Below are positions 8,801-17,911 of a stretch of DNA of 64,000 nt, piece by piece. Positions within the stretch are counted from its first letter, which is position 1. The number at the start of each line of letters is the position of its first letter. This stretch comes from Streptomyces hyderabadensis (GTDB taxonomy: Bacteria; Actinomycetota; Actinomycetes; Streptomycetales; Streptomycetaceae). The stretch lies in the NCBI RefSeq assembly GCF_020404845.1, contig NZ_JAIOJZ010000018.1:1-64000 (forward strand), in the 5' to 3' direction. The position numbers and the translations under genes were made by a program. Under the pieces are notes generated by a model. It worked only from the letters and a program-made list of their open reading frames with translations. It ran no database searches and was not told where the DNA came from.

Positions 8801-9669
8801 GAGTACTCCTTGCGCATGCGGTTCAGGAGGGCCGTGCTGTCCCTCGTCGAGGTGAGCAGCGACATCCTGTTGTGCGCCTCCAGGTGGGCGACGACGTCGG
8901 CGCGTTCGTCCAGGTACATCGACGCGGAGAGGATCTCGCTGTACACGACGTCGGGCAGCTCCGGCTCCTCGAACCGGAAGTAGGTGAAGGGGGCGCAGGC
9001 CCCGACGTGGGCACCGACGGCGAAGGGCAGGATGTCGATGCTGACGTGCTCCAGCTCGGACACCTCCAGGAGCCGGTCGATCTGCTCGCGCATCACGTCC
9101 GGACCGCCGACGACCCGGTGCAGGACCGCTTCCTCCATGACCACCCAGAGGGTGGGCGCGTCCTCCCGCTCCAGCAGGCTCTGCCGGCGCAGCCGCAGCC
9201 CGACGCGGCGCTCCAGCTCCTCCTCGGAGCCGTTCGGGAAGCCTCCGCCCAGGACGCCGCGGGCGTAGGCGGGGGTCTGGAGCAGTCCGGTCACGTAGTG
9301 GGGTTCGTAGGTGCGCAGCGTGCTGGCACCGGTCTCCAGGCTGACGTACGCGGTGAACCAGTTGGGCAGCACGTCGCGGTAGGCGTGCCACCAGCCCGGC
9401 TTGTTGGCCTGTTCGGCGAGCGCGACGAACTCGTCCGTCTCCTGCTGTGTGCTTCCGTACGTCTGCAGGAGCTTCTCGACATAGAGGGGTTTGAGGGCGA
9501 CTTCGGCCTTCTCCAGCCGACGGATCGTCAGGGGCGTGACCCGAAGTGCCTTGGCGGCGTCGGCCAGTGAGGCGCCCGCGCTCTGCCGCATCTCCTGGAG
9601 CCGGCGCCCCAGGATCATGCGCAGCACCGTCGGGGCGCTGGTGCCCGCGCCGGACCGAGCTTCACTCAC
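8797..9669 (-). CDS. WhiJ-like helix-turn-helix regulator (DUF5753)
   Basis: A 290-residue protein with an N-terminal XRE-type helix-turn-helix ('ASLADAAKALRVTPLTIRRLEKAEV', residues about 33-58) and a C-terminal DUF5753 domain ('TYEPHYVTGLLQTPAYAR' through 'HNRMSLLTSTRDS'). This is the architecture of the WhiJ family, which with DUF397 partners influences development and antibiotic production in Streptomyces. It heads the leftward operon with DUF397 and methyltransferase genes and is divergent from a kinase-like ATPase. Confidence 0.9.
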   Translation of the reverse strand: MSEARSGAGTSAPTVLRMILGRRLQEMRQSAGASLADAAKALRVTPLTIRRLEKAEVALKPLYVEKLLQTYGSTQQETDEFVALAEQANKPGWWHAYRDVLPNWFTAYVSLETGASTLRTYEPHYVTGLLQTPAYARGVLGGGFPNGSEEELERRVGLRLRRQSLLEREDAPTLWVVMEEAVLHRVVGGPDVMREQIDRLLEVSELEHVSIDILPFAVGAHVGACAPFTYFRFEEPELPDVVYSEILSASMYLDERADVVAHLEAHNRMSLLTSTRDSTALLNRMRKEYS

Positions 9670-9745
9670 GCCCTACCTCCTGATGGGCTGTCACCGGCGC
9701 CATTGTGGCAGCGACTTGGTGATGACACCAGACTGAAGGAGGCTT

Positions 9746-9760
9746 CCTGAAATTATCAGG
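9746..9760. promoter_or_regulatory. Small inverted repeat between WhiJ-like gene and ATPase
   Basis: CCTGA-AATTA-TCAGG lies in an A/T-rich island of the 224 bp divergent intergenic region. Five-base arms are weak alone, but the position suits an autoregulatory operator of the XRE-type regulator. Inference only. Confidence 0.35.
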
Positions 9761-9893
9761 GATTCGGTTGCAGCCTGAACTGGACGGCGAGCATAGTTGC
9801 GTCTGTGAGCCTGCCCGTCCGACCGCCGTCCCGTCCGCGCCCGCCGAGGCCCGCTCCCCCCATCGCGACCGTCCTGACCGGAAGGCGATCACC

Positions 9894-10340
9894 GTGACCC
9901 CCCACACGAGCCCATCGCCCGGACTGTTACCACCGGTGCGTCCGGACCGGGAACACTGGTTCGACCTCCCCTCCCTCCGGGTCAGTGTGCGGACGGCGCG
10001 CGACACGGTGCGCCGTCAGCTTCGCGCCTGGCGGCTTCCCGGTGATGTGTGCACCGACGCGGTGCTGCTCGTCTCGGAGCTGGCGACCAACGCCGTGCTC
10101 CACTCGGGCAGCGACCGCATGCTGTGCGGACTGTCGCTCACCTCCCGCGAACAGCTGCGGATCGAGGTGCACGACGACGGGAACACGTCGGCCTGCCCGG
10201 CCGGAGCCCGCTCCGGTCCGCAGGACGAGAGCGGCCGGGGGCTGCTCATCGTGCAGCAGCTGGCGGACTCCTGGGGAACCGCGCGGTCCGGCCGCACCGG
10301 GGGCAACACCGTCTGGGCGGTTCTCCGGATCGGGACCTGA
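9894..10340 (+). CDS. Histidine-kinase-like ATPase (anti-sigma/AbaA-like)
   Basis: A 148-residue stand-alone HATPase_c domain of the RsbW/SpoIIAB type. Motifs: N-box 'VSELATNAVLHSG', G1 'EVHDDGN', G2 'SGRGLLIVQQLADSWG' and 'GGNTVWAVL'. No receiver or sensor is attached. Such proteins are common next to WhiJ/DUF397 pairs in Streptomyces, and some act as anti-sigma kinases on STAS proteins. The GTG at 9894 with GGAAGG at 9880 is preferred to the ATG at 9768, which would add a tail with no domain. Confidence 0.85.
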   Translation: MTPHTSPSPGLLPPVRPDREHWFDLPSLRVSVRTARDTVRRQLRAWRLPGDVCTDAVLLVSELATNAVLHSGSDRMLCGLSLTSREQLRIEVHDDGNTSACPAGARSGPQDESGRGLLIVQQLADSWGTARSGRTGGNTVWAVLRIGT

Positions 10341-10383
10341 CCCCGCGGGACGCTCCCGCGGCGGGCCGCGTCGACGCGGTTTC

Positions 10384-10407
10384 CTGAGTACGCGGCTGAG
10401 TATCCGC
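10384..10407. repeat. 12-bp direct repeat upstream of membrane protein
   Basis: Two adjacent copies of CTGAGTAnnCGS (10384-10395 and 10396-10407) stand about 40 bases before the membrane-protein start. Direct repeats of this size may be an activator or sigma-factor contact site. No regulator is suggested by the sequence. Confidence 0.4.
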
Positions 10408-10447
10408 GCTCATGTCATGGTGCGTGACGAGGGCCACACTCCGGGGC

Positions 10448-12865
10448 ATGACGAACCTTCCGCCCCCGGCCGAGGAACTGCGGGTCCTGGACGCCGAGCT
10501 GCGGCAGCTGGACATGCGCCGCGCCGTCCTGCTGCGACGCCGCACGTGGCTGGTCCACGCCCTGCAAGCGACCGCCGCCCGGCAGCCCGCCCAGGGTGCC
10601 GGGGCGGCGCCGGGCGGGTGGCCCACCGGGACGGGCCCGGGTGCCGCCGCTCGCCGGCCGGAGGCCACCGCGCCCGGCGTGCAGAACGTACTGCTGGTGC
10701 TCGGCGGCGTCCTGCTGGTCACCGCGGCGATCGCGTTCACCCTCGTCAGCTGGGGCCACCTGGGGATCGCGGGCCGCGCGCTGGTGCTCGCCGCGCTGAC
10801 CGCCGGGGCACTGGCCGCGCCGGTGGCGTTGCTGCGGCGCGGCCTGCGGTCGACCGCCGAGGCCCTGTCCGCTCTGGGCACCGCCCTGACCGTCCTCGAC
10901 GCGTACGCGCTCCACGAGGTGGCGTTCACCGGCACCGACGGTGTCGGGTACGCGGCGGCCGCGTCCGCCGTCCTGGCCGCGCTGTGGGCGGCCTACGGTG
11001 TGCGCCTCGGGCTCTGCCACCCCCTCCCGCTGGCCGTGGCGACCGCCCACCTGCCCCTGCCGCTGTGGGCGATCGCCGTCGGCGCCGGTCCGCACGCGCT
11101 CAGCGCCGGATTGCTGGCGACCGCCGCCGGCGGCACCGCCGTCGCGCTGCGCGCCGCGTCGGCGCCGGTGCGGGTGGTCGCCGTCGTGGGCACGCTGGGC
11201 ACGGGCGCCACCGGTGTGCTGTCGGCTGGGTGGCTCTGCTGGAGCGCGCCCGGCGCCGGCACCTCCGTACGGGGGGCGGCGCTGCTGGTCGCGGCGGCGG
11301 CGATCGCCCTGGTGGCCGGCCGCTGTGTCCCGAAGCGGGAGGTCGCCGTGGCCGCCGCGACGGCGGCCGGTCTGTGCCTGGTCGCGGCGGCCGGAGGGAT
11401 GCTGCGGGTCTCGGCGCCCGCCGAATGGACGGTGCCGGGCTGTCTGCTCTGCGCGCTCGCCCTGCTCGCGGCGGAGCGGACGCCGCTCGCCCGGCCCCTG
11501 CGTCGAGGCCTGGTGCACGCCTCGGCCGTGGTCCAGGGCTGCGCGGTGCTGTGGACTCTCCCGCTGGTCGCCGGGACCGTCCTCGGTCCCGCGGCCAGGG
11601 TCGCGACGCCCTGGTCCGGCGCCCCGCGGACCTTCCGGGACGCCGTGTTCACGGAGGTGCCGCACCCTCCGTATGCCGGCACCGTGCCGCTGGTGCTCGC
11701 GGTGGTGGCCGGGGTGCTGGTGGTGGCCGGGCGCCGCACGCATCGGCGTCCGGCCCTGACGGTGGCGGCACTCGTCCTCGGCTGGGCGGCCCTCTTCGTG
11801 CTCCCGGTGGCGCTCCAGGTGCCCTACCCGGCGGGTCTGGTGGCGCAGGCGGCCGTGGTCGCGGCTGCCCTGGGTCTCGCGGTGCGGGAGGACCGCGCCG
11901 GTGAGGTGCCCTCGCCGCTCGCCCTGACGGCGCTGCTGCTGGCCCTGCTCACCTCGGTCGATGTCGCCCTCCTCGCGCTGGCCTCCGAGTCCGCGACGAT
12001 CGGTGTACTCCTCGCGCTCACCGTCCTGTTCGGTGCGGCCGCGCTCCGCCCGGGGCCCGCCCCGTTCACCGCGCCGGCCGCCCTCGTCCACGGCACGGCT
12101 CTTGCCTGCGCGTTGGGCGCCCGGGCCGAGGTGCCGCCGCAGCACACGGCGCTGCTGGTTCTCGTCGTACCCGCCGTCGCCGTCCTGGTCGCCTCGCGGT
12201 GGGGCGGGTCGCGCGCGACCGTGCCGGTCGAGGCGGCGGGTGGGGCCGCGGGACTGCTCGCCGTCGCGCTGGCGGTGCCGGATCCGCCGATGCTGGCGCT
12301 GGTGCTCTCCCTGTGCGGTGTCGTCGTGGCCGCCTCGGCCCTGCGCCCGGAGCGGCGGGCGGCCGGCTGGGCGGCGGCAGTGCTGTTCCTGGCCGCCGCC
12401 TGGGTGCGGCTGGCGGCGTGGAAGGTGGCTGTTCCGGAGGCCTACACCCTGCCGGTGGCCGGGCCCGCGCTGGTCGTCGGGTTCCTGCGCCGACGCCGCG
12501 ACGCGGCCCTCTCCTCGTGGACGGCGTACGGTGCCGGGCTGGGCGCCGGTCTGGCCCCGAGTCTGCTCGCCGTCTGGAACGACCAGCACTGGCTGCGGCC
12601 CCTACTGCTCGGCGTCGCCGCGCTGGCGGTGACGCTGGTGGGCGCCCGGCGGCGGCTCCAGGCGCCACTCGTGCTCGGCGGGGCCGTGCTCGCGCTGGTG
12701 GCGCTGCACGAACTGGCCCCGTACCTCACCCAGGTCGTCGGCGCGCTCCCGCGCTGGGCTCCCCCGGCGCTCGCGGGTCTCGTACTGCTCGTCCTCGGCG
12801 CCACCTACGAACACCGGCTGCGGGACGCCCGGCGGCTGCGGGAGGCGCTCGGACGGCTCCGGTAG
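10448..12865 (+). CDS. Large multi-pass membrane protein, function unknown
   Basis: An 805-residue protein. The first 40 residues form a charged helix ('LRVLDAELRQLDMRRAVLL', coiled-coil-like), then a Gly/Pro/Ala linker, and from about residue 78 to the end some 20 or more hydrophobic segments rich in Ala, Leu and Val. It resembles the DUF2157-type integral membrane proteins common in actinomycetes. I recognise no catalytic motif. The ATG at 10448 is chosen as the natural start of the coiled segment; its ribosome-binding site is weak. An in-frame alternative begins at 10412. It stands alone between intergenic regions. Confidence 0.75.
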   Translation: MTNLPPPAEELRVLDAELRQLDMRRAVLLRRRTWLVHALQATAARQPAQGAGAAPGGWPTGTGPGAAARRPEATAPGVQNVLLVLGGVLLVTAAIAFTLVSWGHLGIAGRALVLAALTAGALAAPVALLRRGLRSTAEALSALGTALTVLDAYALHEVAFTGTDGVGYAAAASAVLAALWAAYGVRLGLCHPLPLAVATAHLPLPLWAIAVGAGPHALSAGLLATAAGGTAVALRAASAPVRVVAVVGTLGTGATGVLSAGWLCWSAPGAGTSVRGAALLVAAAAIALVAGRCVPKREVAVAAATAAGLCLVAAAGGMLRVSAPAEWTVPGCLLCALALLAAERTPLARPLRRGLVHASAVVQGCAVLWTLPLVAGTVLGPAARVATPWSGAPRTFRDAVFTEVPHPPYAGTVPLVLAVVAGVLVVAGRRTHRRPALTVAALVLGWAALFVLPVALQVPYPAGLVAQAAVVAAALGLAVREDRAGEVPSPLALTALLLALLTSVDVALLALASESATIGVLLALTVLFGAAALRPGPAPFTAPAALVHGTALACALGARAEVPPQHTALLVLVVPAVAVLVASRWGGSRATVPVEAAGGAAGLLAVALAVPDPPMLALVLSLCGVVVAASALRPERRAAGWAAAVLFLAAAWVRLAAWKVAVPEAYTLPVAGPALVVGFLRRRRDAALSSWTAYGAGLGAGLAPSLLAVWNDQHWLRPLLLGVAALAVTLVGARRRLQAPLVLGGAVLALVALHELAPYLTQVVGALPRWAPPALAGLVLLVLGATYEHRLRDARRLREALGRLR

Positions 12866-12974
12866 GCCGGCGCCGACACAAGTGAGGGGCCCCGTGCCGA
12901 TCCCGTGCAGCTTTGCGGTCGGGCTCATGGAACCCGGACGAGGCCGCCCATCTTGCCGTGGGCCGCCGATCGGC

Positions 12975-12998
12975 TTCGTGGTAACACGAAGTGATCAC
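12975..12998. promoter_or_regulatory. Palindrome pair before yceI-like gene
   Basis: TTCGTG-GTAA-CACGAA (12975-12990) is a perfect six-base-arm inverted repeat, directly followed by the palindrome GTGATCAC (12991-12998), within 30 bases of the start codon. It looks like a repressor operator, for example of a MarR or similar dimer. No regulator gene adjoins. Confidence 0.5.
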
Positions 12999-13016
12999 AT
13001 TCGAAAGGGCCGCCTC

Positions 13017-13667
13017 ATGGGTATCTTCAGCCGCCGCCAGACCGCCACCGTCGAGCAGCCGGCGGCCGCCGGACCGGACCGGCCCGCCGCGCGGTCCGGG
13101 ACCGCGGCGGCCACGCTCGACCCGGCCCTGCGCGCGCTGACCGGCCACTGGACCATCGACCGCCCGCACAGCCGGATCGGCTTCTCCGTGCGGCACGCCA
13201 TGGTCACCACGGTCCGCGGGGCCTTCACCGACTACGACAGCAGGCTCTACTTCGACGGGGACGACCCCTCCCGCTCCCGGGCCGACCTCGTCATCCGCGT
13301 CGCCAGCGTCGACACCGGCGTGGAACAACGGGACGCCCACCTCGTCGGCAAGGACTTCTTCGACGCGCGGCGCCACCCCGAGATGACCTTCCGCAGCACC
13401 GCCGCCCTCCAGGAGTCCGCGGAGAGCTTCCGGATGACGGGGGACCTCACCATCCGCGACACGACGCGAGCCGTCGAGCTCCAACTGGACTACCTCGGCT
13501 CGGTCGTGGACCCGTTCGGCTACCAGCGGGCCGGTTTCGACGGGACCACCACCATCGACCGCAGGGACTGGGGCCTGGTCTACAACCAGCGGCTCGAGGC
13601 GGGCGGCAGCATGGTGAGCGAAAAGGTCCGCCTCCAGTTCGACATCTCGGCCATCCGCTCCACCTGA
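13017..13667 (+). CDS. YceI-family lipid-binding-like protein
   Basis: A 216-residue YceI protein (lipocalin-like barrel binding polyisoprenoid-type ligands). Family blocks: 'GHWTIDRPHSRIGFSVRHAM', 'DTGVEQRDAHLVGKDFFDA', 'PEMTFRSTA', and 'FRMTGDLTIRDTTRAVEL'. There is no signal peptide; a basic, low-complexity N-terminus of about 45 residues precedes the domain, so it is probably cytoplasmic. GAAAGGG lies nine bases before the ATG. The palindromes just upstream suggest specific control. Confidence 0.9.
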   Translation: MGIFSRRQTATVEQPAAAGPDRPAARSGTAAATLDPALRALTGHWTIDRPHSRIGFSVRHAMVTTVRGAFTDYDSRLYFDGDDPSRSRADLVIRVASVDTGVEQRDAHLVGKDFFDARRHPEMTFRSTAALQESAESFRMTGDLTIRDTTRAVELQLDYLGSVVDPFGYQRAGFDGTTTIDRRDWGLVYNQRLEAGGSMVSEKVRLQFDISAIRST

Positions 13668-13681
13668 CCCGCCGGCCTCAC

Positions 13682-13706
13682 CGCCGCCCCGGAACACCCG
13701 GCGGCG
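13682..13706. terminator. Bidirectional stem-loop between convergent genes
   Basis: CGCCGCC and GGCGGCG pair around an 11-base loop, between the yceI-like stop and the convergent acyltransferase stop. No U-run follows, as usual in high-GC actinomycetes. Confidence 0.5.
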
Positions 13707-13755
13707 TCCGCACCGGTCCCGGTGGCCCGGCCAGACCGCTGGGGTGCTGTCGGAT

Positions 13756-15870
13756 TCAGGTCGTGGTCGTGAGGCGGTCCAGTGGCGGTGCCAGGACGGG
13801 GGCGAGTGCCTCGGCGTACGCCTCCGAGAGGTGGCTGTCGTCCCGGTGCACCGCGGTGTCGGCGACGACCACGGGGCAGACGCCGGTGCGCGGGGCGCAG
13901 ACCCAGTCGGTGGGGTCGATGACCGTGGTGCCGGTGGTGGAGGCGGCGGCCCGGACGGCGCGGCCGCGCGTCGCGTCCCGGACCGCGTCCGGCAAGTGGT
14001 GTGCGCAGGCGCGCAGTTGCAGGGAGTTGCGGGCGGCGCAGTCGACCGGGTCGCCCTTGGGCCACGGGGTGTCGAGCAGGGCGGCGACCCGGGCGCCAGA
14101 GGAGTGCAGGGCACGGAAGGTGTGCTCGAAGCCGGTGGTCCACTGGTGCAGCGGGTCGGCGGCGGGGCGGGCCGGGTCGCCCGCGTCCGAGGAGGAGACG
14201 ACCACCAGCGCGGGGCGCAGGGCGTTGATCCTCTCCAGGGCGTGGGAGCGCCAGGTGTCGCAGGCGGTGTACGGCTTGTGGAGGTTGACGATGGTCACGT
14301 CGGCGGCCTTGCAGGATGCCTTCGTGAGCGGCACCAGCCTCCAGCCGCGTGCGTCCGCGAGCCGTCGCAGGGCCGGGAACCACTGCGCGGCGTGGGAGTC
14401 GCCGAAGAGGACGACCGTACGGGAGGAGGTCCGGTCGCCGTAGACGCAGGAGCGCGGGCGGGTGGCGGCGCGGTCGACGTGGCAGCCGTCCCGGTAGAGC
14501 GCGGAGCGGGCGGACTTGACCCGCGGCAGCGGCGGCGCGAGGTTGCTCGGCAGAGCGGTGGGGGACGCCCCCAGGAGTTCGGCGAGGCGTGCCCCCGGGT
14601 CGCGGGCGCCCGCAAGGGTTCGTGCCAGGGCGGGCGCGGGGTCGCCCACCTCGATCGTCGGCGGCACCGCGGTCGCCGTCAGGGACAGCGCCGAGGCGCT
14701 CGCGGTCAGCGCGGCCCCGAGGGCCAGGGCGCGGCGCGGGCGTCCGCCGAAGGCCCGGTGGAAGCGGACGGGGTTCTCCACGAGGCGCAGGGTGAGCCAG
14801 GCCAGGGCCAGCGCCACGGCCGACAGCGCGAGCGCGAGCGGCACTCCGGCGGTGCCGTCGGCGCGGCCGAGTGCCGCCGGGGCTATGACCAGCAGGGGCC
14901 AGTGCCAGAGGTACCAGCCGTAGGAGAGGCCGCCGAGCCACACGAGCGGGCGCCGCTCCAGCAGCCGCCCCGCGCCGTACGCGGTGGGCACGCAGCCGCC
15001 GGCCAGGACGAGTACGGTGCCCGCGACCGGCAGCAGCGCATGGTGGCCGGGGAAGGGCGTCTCGTCGTCGTACCGGAGTGCCGCCAGGGTGACGCAGGCC
15101 AGGCCGAGCCAGCCCAGCGGGGCGGCGAGAGCGGCGGGCAGCCGGCGCAGCCGGGCGGCGGCCAGGGCCAGCAGCGCACCCGCGCCCAGTTCCCAGACCC
15201 GGGTGAGGGAGCCGAAGTACGCCCAGGGCGCCGACCTGTCCGTGACGAGGACGCCCGCCGCGAAGGAGACCGCGCACAGGGCGGCGAGCGGCACCGCCAC
15301 CGGTCCGCGCCGGCCGCGGGCGATCCGCCAGGTGAGCAGCAGGAGCACCGGCCACACCAGGTAGAACTGCTCCTCCACGGCGAGCGACCACAGGTGCTGG
15401 AACGGCGACGGCGGGCTGTTCTGGGCGAGGTAGTCGGTACCGGACGCCGCCAGCCGGAAGTTGAGCGTGTACAGCGCCCCGGCGAGGGCGTCGCCCGCGT
15501 ACTCGGCGAGCCGCGCCTTCGACAGGAACAGCCATGCCCCGGCCAGCGTGACGGCGATGACCAGGGACGACGCGGGCAGCAGTCGAAGGGCTCGGCGGGC
15601 GTAGAAGGTGCGCAGCGACACCCGGCCGGTGTCGGCGAGTTCACGCAGCAGCAGTGAGGTGATGAGGAAGCCGGAGATCACGAAGAAGACGTCGACGCCG
15701 ATGTAGCCGCCCTCGACCCGGGCCACGCCGGCGTGGGAGAGGACCACCAGCCCGACGGCCACCGCGCGCAGCCCTTGGATGTCCAGCCTCGGGGGGTGCC
15801 GGTGCGGCGGCGGTGCGGACCCGCCTGCCGCCGGGACGGTACGGGCCGCGGTGGGCGTGGTGCTGGTCAT
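13756..15870 (-). CDS. OafA-type acyltransferase with C-terminal SGNH domain
   Basis: A 704-residue membrane acyltransferase (acyltransferase 3 plus SGNH). The N-terminal half has the OafA pattern 'GLRAVAVGLVVLSHAGV', 'GGYIGVDVFFVISGFLIT' and 'SLAVEEQFYLVWP', with about ten or eleven membrane helices. The C-terminal periplasm-side domain has the SGNH nucleophile block 'VLFGDSHAAQWFPAL' and the closing 'DDSHLSEAYAEAL' with catalytic Asp/His. Such proteins acetylate cell-surface polysaccharides. The ATG at 15870 gives a normal N-terminus, with GAGGAG ten bases upstream. It is isolated, so the target glycan is unknown. Confidence 0.9.
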   Translation of the reverse strand: MTSTTPTAARTVPAAGGSAPPPHRHPPRLDIQGLRAVAVGLVVLSHAGVARVEGGYIGVDVFFVISGFLITSLLLRELADTGRVSLRTFYARRALRLLPASSLVIAVTLAGAWLFLSKARLAEYAGDALAGALYTLNFRLAASGTDYLAQNSPPSPFQHLWSLAVEEQFYLVWPVLLLLTWRIARGRRGPVAVPLAALCAVSFAAGVLVTDRSAPWAYFGSLTRVWELGAGALLALAAARLRRLPAALAAPLGWLGLACVTLAALRYDDETPFPGHHALLPVAGTVLVLAGGCVPTAYGAGRLLERRPLVWLGGLSYGWYLWHWPLLVIAPAALGRADGTAGVPLALALSAVALALAWLTLRLVENPVRFHRAFGGRPRRALALGAALTASASALSLTATAVPPTIEVGDPAPALARTLAGARDPGARLAELLGASPTALPSNLAPPLPRVKSARSALYRDGCHVDRAATRPRSCVYGDRTSSRTVVLFGDSHAAQWFPALRRLADARGWRLVPLTKASCKAADVTIVNLHKPYTACDTWRSHALERINALRPALVVVSSSDAGDPARPAADPLHQWTTGFEHTFRALHSSGARVAALLDTPWPKGDPVDCAARNSLQLRACAHHLPDAVRDATRGRAVRAAASTTGTTVIDPTDWVCAPRTGVCPVVVADTAVHRDDSHLSEAYAEALAPVLAPPLDRLTTTT

Positions 15871-16035
15871 GCGGGGTGGGCTCCTCGGGGCGACGACCTT
15901 GCTGCGCCTGACAAGATCAGTGCGCCGCGTCCCGAAGTTCCGCCGCCGTCGCCCGAGTTGGCCCGGGCCGAGAAGGTTCAACCGGCGGCAACCAGCGGTT
16001 CAGCCCCCGTCCGGCGCGCGGACCGGGAACCGCCC

Positions 16036-17010
16036 TCACCCCGCCGACGGCCGGGTACCGGGCACCGCGGCGGTGAAGCGCGCCGCGAGCGCGGCGGCCG
16101 CGGCACGCAGCTCCGCCCCGCCCTCGATACGGAAGGAGAGCGGCACCCTAGCGAGCCATTCCTGCGCGTACATGTCCGGGTTCCGGGTGCTGCCGACCAG
16201 GACGCAGCCGTCTCCCAGGGGTTCGAGACGGCCCATGGGCGGGTGGATCCAGGGGGCGACCTCGGCCGGCGGGGCGTCGAAGACCACGCGGGTGGTGTAC
16301 TGCCAGCCGGTGCCCAGGTTCTCCTCCAGCAACGCCACCGGGTCGAAGCCGGCGGGCGGGTCGAAGCCCTGCGCGGTGCTCCGGACCGCGCCGATCCGGT
16401 CCACCCGGTAGGTGCGCAGGGCGTTCACGCGGTGGGAGTGGCACAGCAGGTACCAGCGCCCGTGCCGGACGACGAGCGACCAGGGGTCCGCCTCCTCCTC
16501 CCACGCGTTGCCGGCCTCGCTGCGGTACGTCAAGCGCACGCGGCACCGGTGGGCGACGGCTTCCACGAGGGAGCTGGTGACGGCGGGGTCCGGGTGGGCC
16601 GCGTACGGGTCGGGGGCGGCGGACGCGTACTCCCGCAGCAGGGCCGCCTGCCGACCGACGCTCTCCGGCAGCGCCTTGACGACCTTGCCCAGGGCCGCGC
16701 CGACGAGATCACCGGCGTCGGCCACGGCGGGTCGGCCGCTGAGCGCCGCCATGACGAGGCCGAGTGCCTCGGTCTGCGTGAAGTGCACAGGCGGCAGTCT
16801 CGTCCCGCGTCCCAGGCGGTAGCCGCCGTGCGGTCCCCGGGCCGACTCCACCGGGATGCCCGCCTCCCTGAGGATCTCGACGTACCGGCGCGCCGCCCGC
16901 TCCGTCACGCCCAGCCGTTCGGCGAGTTCGCCGGCCGTCGTGGTGGGGCGGGTGCGGAGGATCTCCAGGGCGCGCAGCGCTCGCGCGGTGGGGCTGGGGG
17001 CGTCGGGCAC
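16036..17010 (-). CDS. WYL-domain (YafY-type) regulator
   Basis: A 324-residue regulator: N-terminal HTH_11 winged helix ('TTAGELAERLGVTERAARRYV') and WYL domain in the second half ('RHGRWYLLCHSHRVNALRTYRVDRI', including the W-Y-L triad), then the WCX tail. The GTG start at 17010 has almost no leader signal. It is divergent from the hydrolase gene at 17105 with a gap of 94 bp, so it probably controls that gene. Confidence 0.9.
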   Translation of the reverse strand: MPDAPSPTARALRALEILRTRPTTTAGELAERLGVTERAARRYVEILREAGIPVESARGPHGGYRLGRGTRLPPVHFTQTEALGLVMAALSGRPAVADAGDLVGAALGKVVKALPESVGRQAALLREYASAAPDPYAAHPDPAVTSSLVEAVAHRCRVRLTYRSEAGNAWEEEADPWSLVVRHGRWYLLCHSHRVNALRTYRVDRIGAVRSTAQGFDPPAGFDPVALLEENLGTGWQYTTRVVFDAPPAEVAPWIHPPMGRLEPLGDGCVLVGSTRNPDMYAQEWLARVPLSFRIEGGAELRAAAAALAARFTAAVPGTRPSAG

Positions 17011-17104
17011 GGGAGCAGGTTAGCAACGAGGGCTGGAACGAACCGGCAGTGGAACGTCCGGATCTCCTCCTACGGTGAGGCGAGGCAACGAAAGGGAACC
17101 GATC

Positions 17105-17791
17105 ATGGACATCGTGCTCATCGGCGGCCTGTGGCTGGACGGAACCGTCTGGGACCGCGTCGCGTCCGCGCTGGAGTCGCTCGGCCACCGCCCGGTGCCG
17201 CTCACCCTGCCGGGGCAGGGGGACGGCGCGGTGGGCGCCACGCTCGACGACCAGGTGGCGGCGGTACTGGACGCGGTGGACGCCGCGTCCGGAAAGCCCA
17301 TGGTGGTGGGGCACTCCGCGGCCTGTGCGCTGGCCTGGCTGGCCGCCGACCGGCGGCCGGATCGGGTGGCCAAGGTGGCACTCATCGGCGGGGTCCCGAC
17401 CCCGGACGGCCGGCCGTACGCCGACTTCTTCGAGATCCGCGACGGCGTGAGGCCCTTTCCCGGCTGGGAGCCCTTCCAGGGGGCCGATGCCGCCGATCTC
17501 GATGAGGCCGCCAGGCGTGAGCTGGCGGCGGCCGCGATCGCGGTGCCGGAGGCCGTGGCCAGGGGGGTGGTGCGGCTGACCGACGAGCGCCGGTTCGGCG
17601 TTCCGGTCGTGGTCGTGTGCCCCGAGTTCACGCCCGCGCAGGCCCGGAAGTGGATCGACGGGGGCGACGTTCCAGAACTCGCCCGGGCCGGGCGCGTCGA
17701 CTTCGCGGACATCGACTCGGGTCACTGGCCCATGGTCTCCAGGCCCGCCGAGCTGGCCCGGGTCCTGGCCGCGGCGGCCGAGGCGGGCTGA
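17105..17791 (+). CDS. Alpha/beta hydrolase
   Basis: A 228-residue alpha/beta hydrolase. Early 'IGGLWLDGTVWDRVASAL' is the oxyanion-side turn, the nucleophile elbow is 'VVGHSAACALAW' (Ser), and the closing His is in 'DSGHWPM'. It resembles small esterases without a lid. AAAGGG precedes the ATG. Divergent from a WYL regulator and followed by a strong hairpin. Substrate unknown. Confidence 0.88.
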   Translation: MDIVLIGGLWLDGTVWDRVASALESLGHRPVPLTLPGQGDGAVGATLDDQVAAVLDAVDAASGKPMVVGHSAACALAWLAADRRPDRVAKVALIGGVPTPDGRPYADFFEIRDGVRPFPGWEPFQGADAADLDEAARRELAAAAIAVPEAVARGVVRLTDERRFGVPVVVVCPEFTPAQARKWIDGGDVPELARAGRVDFADIDSGHWPMVSRPAELARVLAAAAEAG

Positions 17792-17822
17792 CGGGTGCCG
17801 CGCGGGAGCGGAGGCGCGGCCG

Positions 17823-17855
17823 GGGCCTGTCCGACGTGTTCCGCCGGACAGGCCC
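17823..17855. terminator. Strong stem-loop terminator
   Basis: GGGCCTGTCCG and CGGACAGGCCC pair over 11 perfect base pairs around an 11-base loop, 32 bases past the hydrolase stop and between convergent genes. Likely acts for both strands. Confidence 0.75.
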
Positions 17856-17911
17856 TGATCCCGGCCCGGACAGGTCCCGCCCCGGCCCGGGCCGGCCGCG
17901 GGGCGCGTGCG

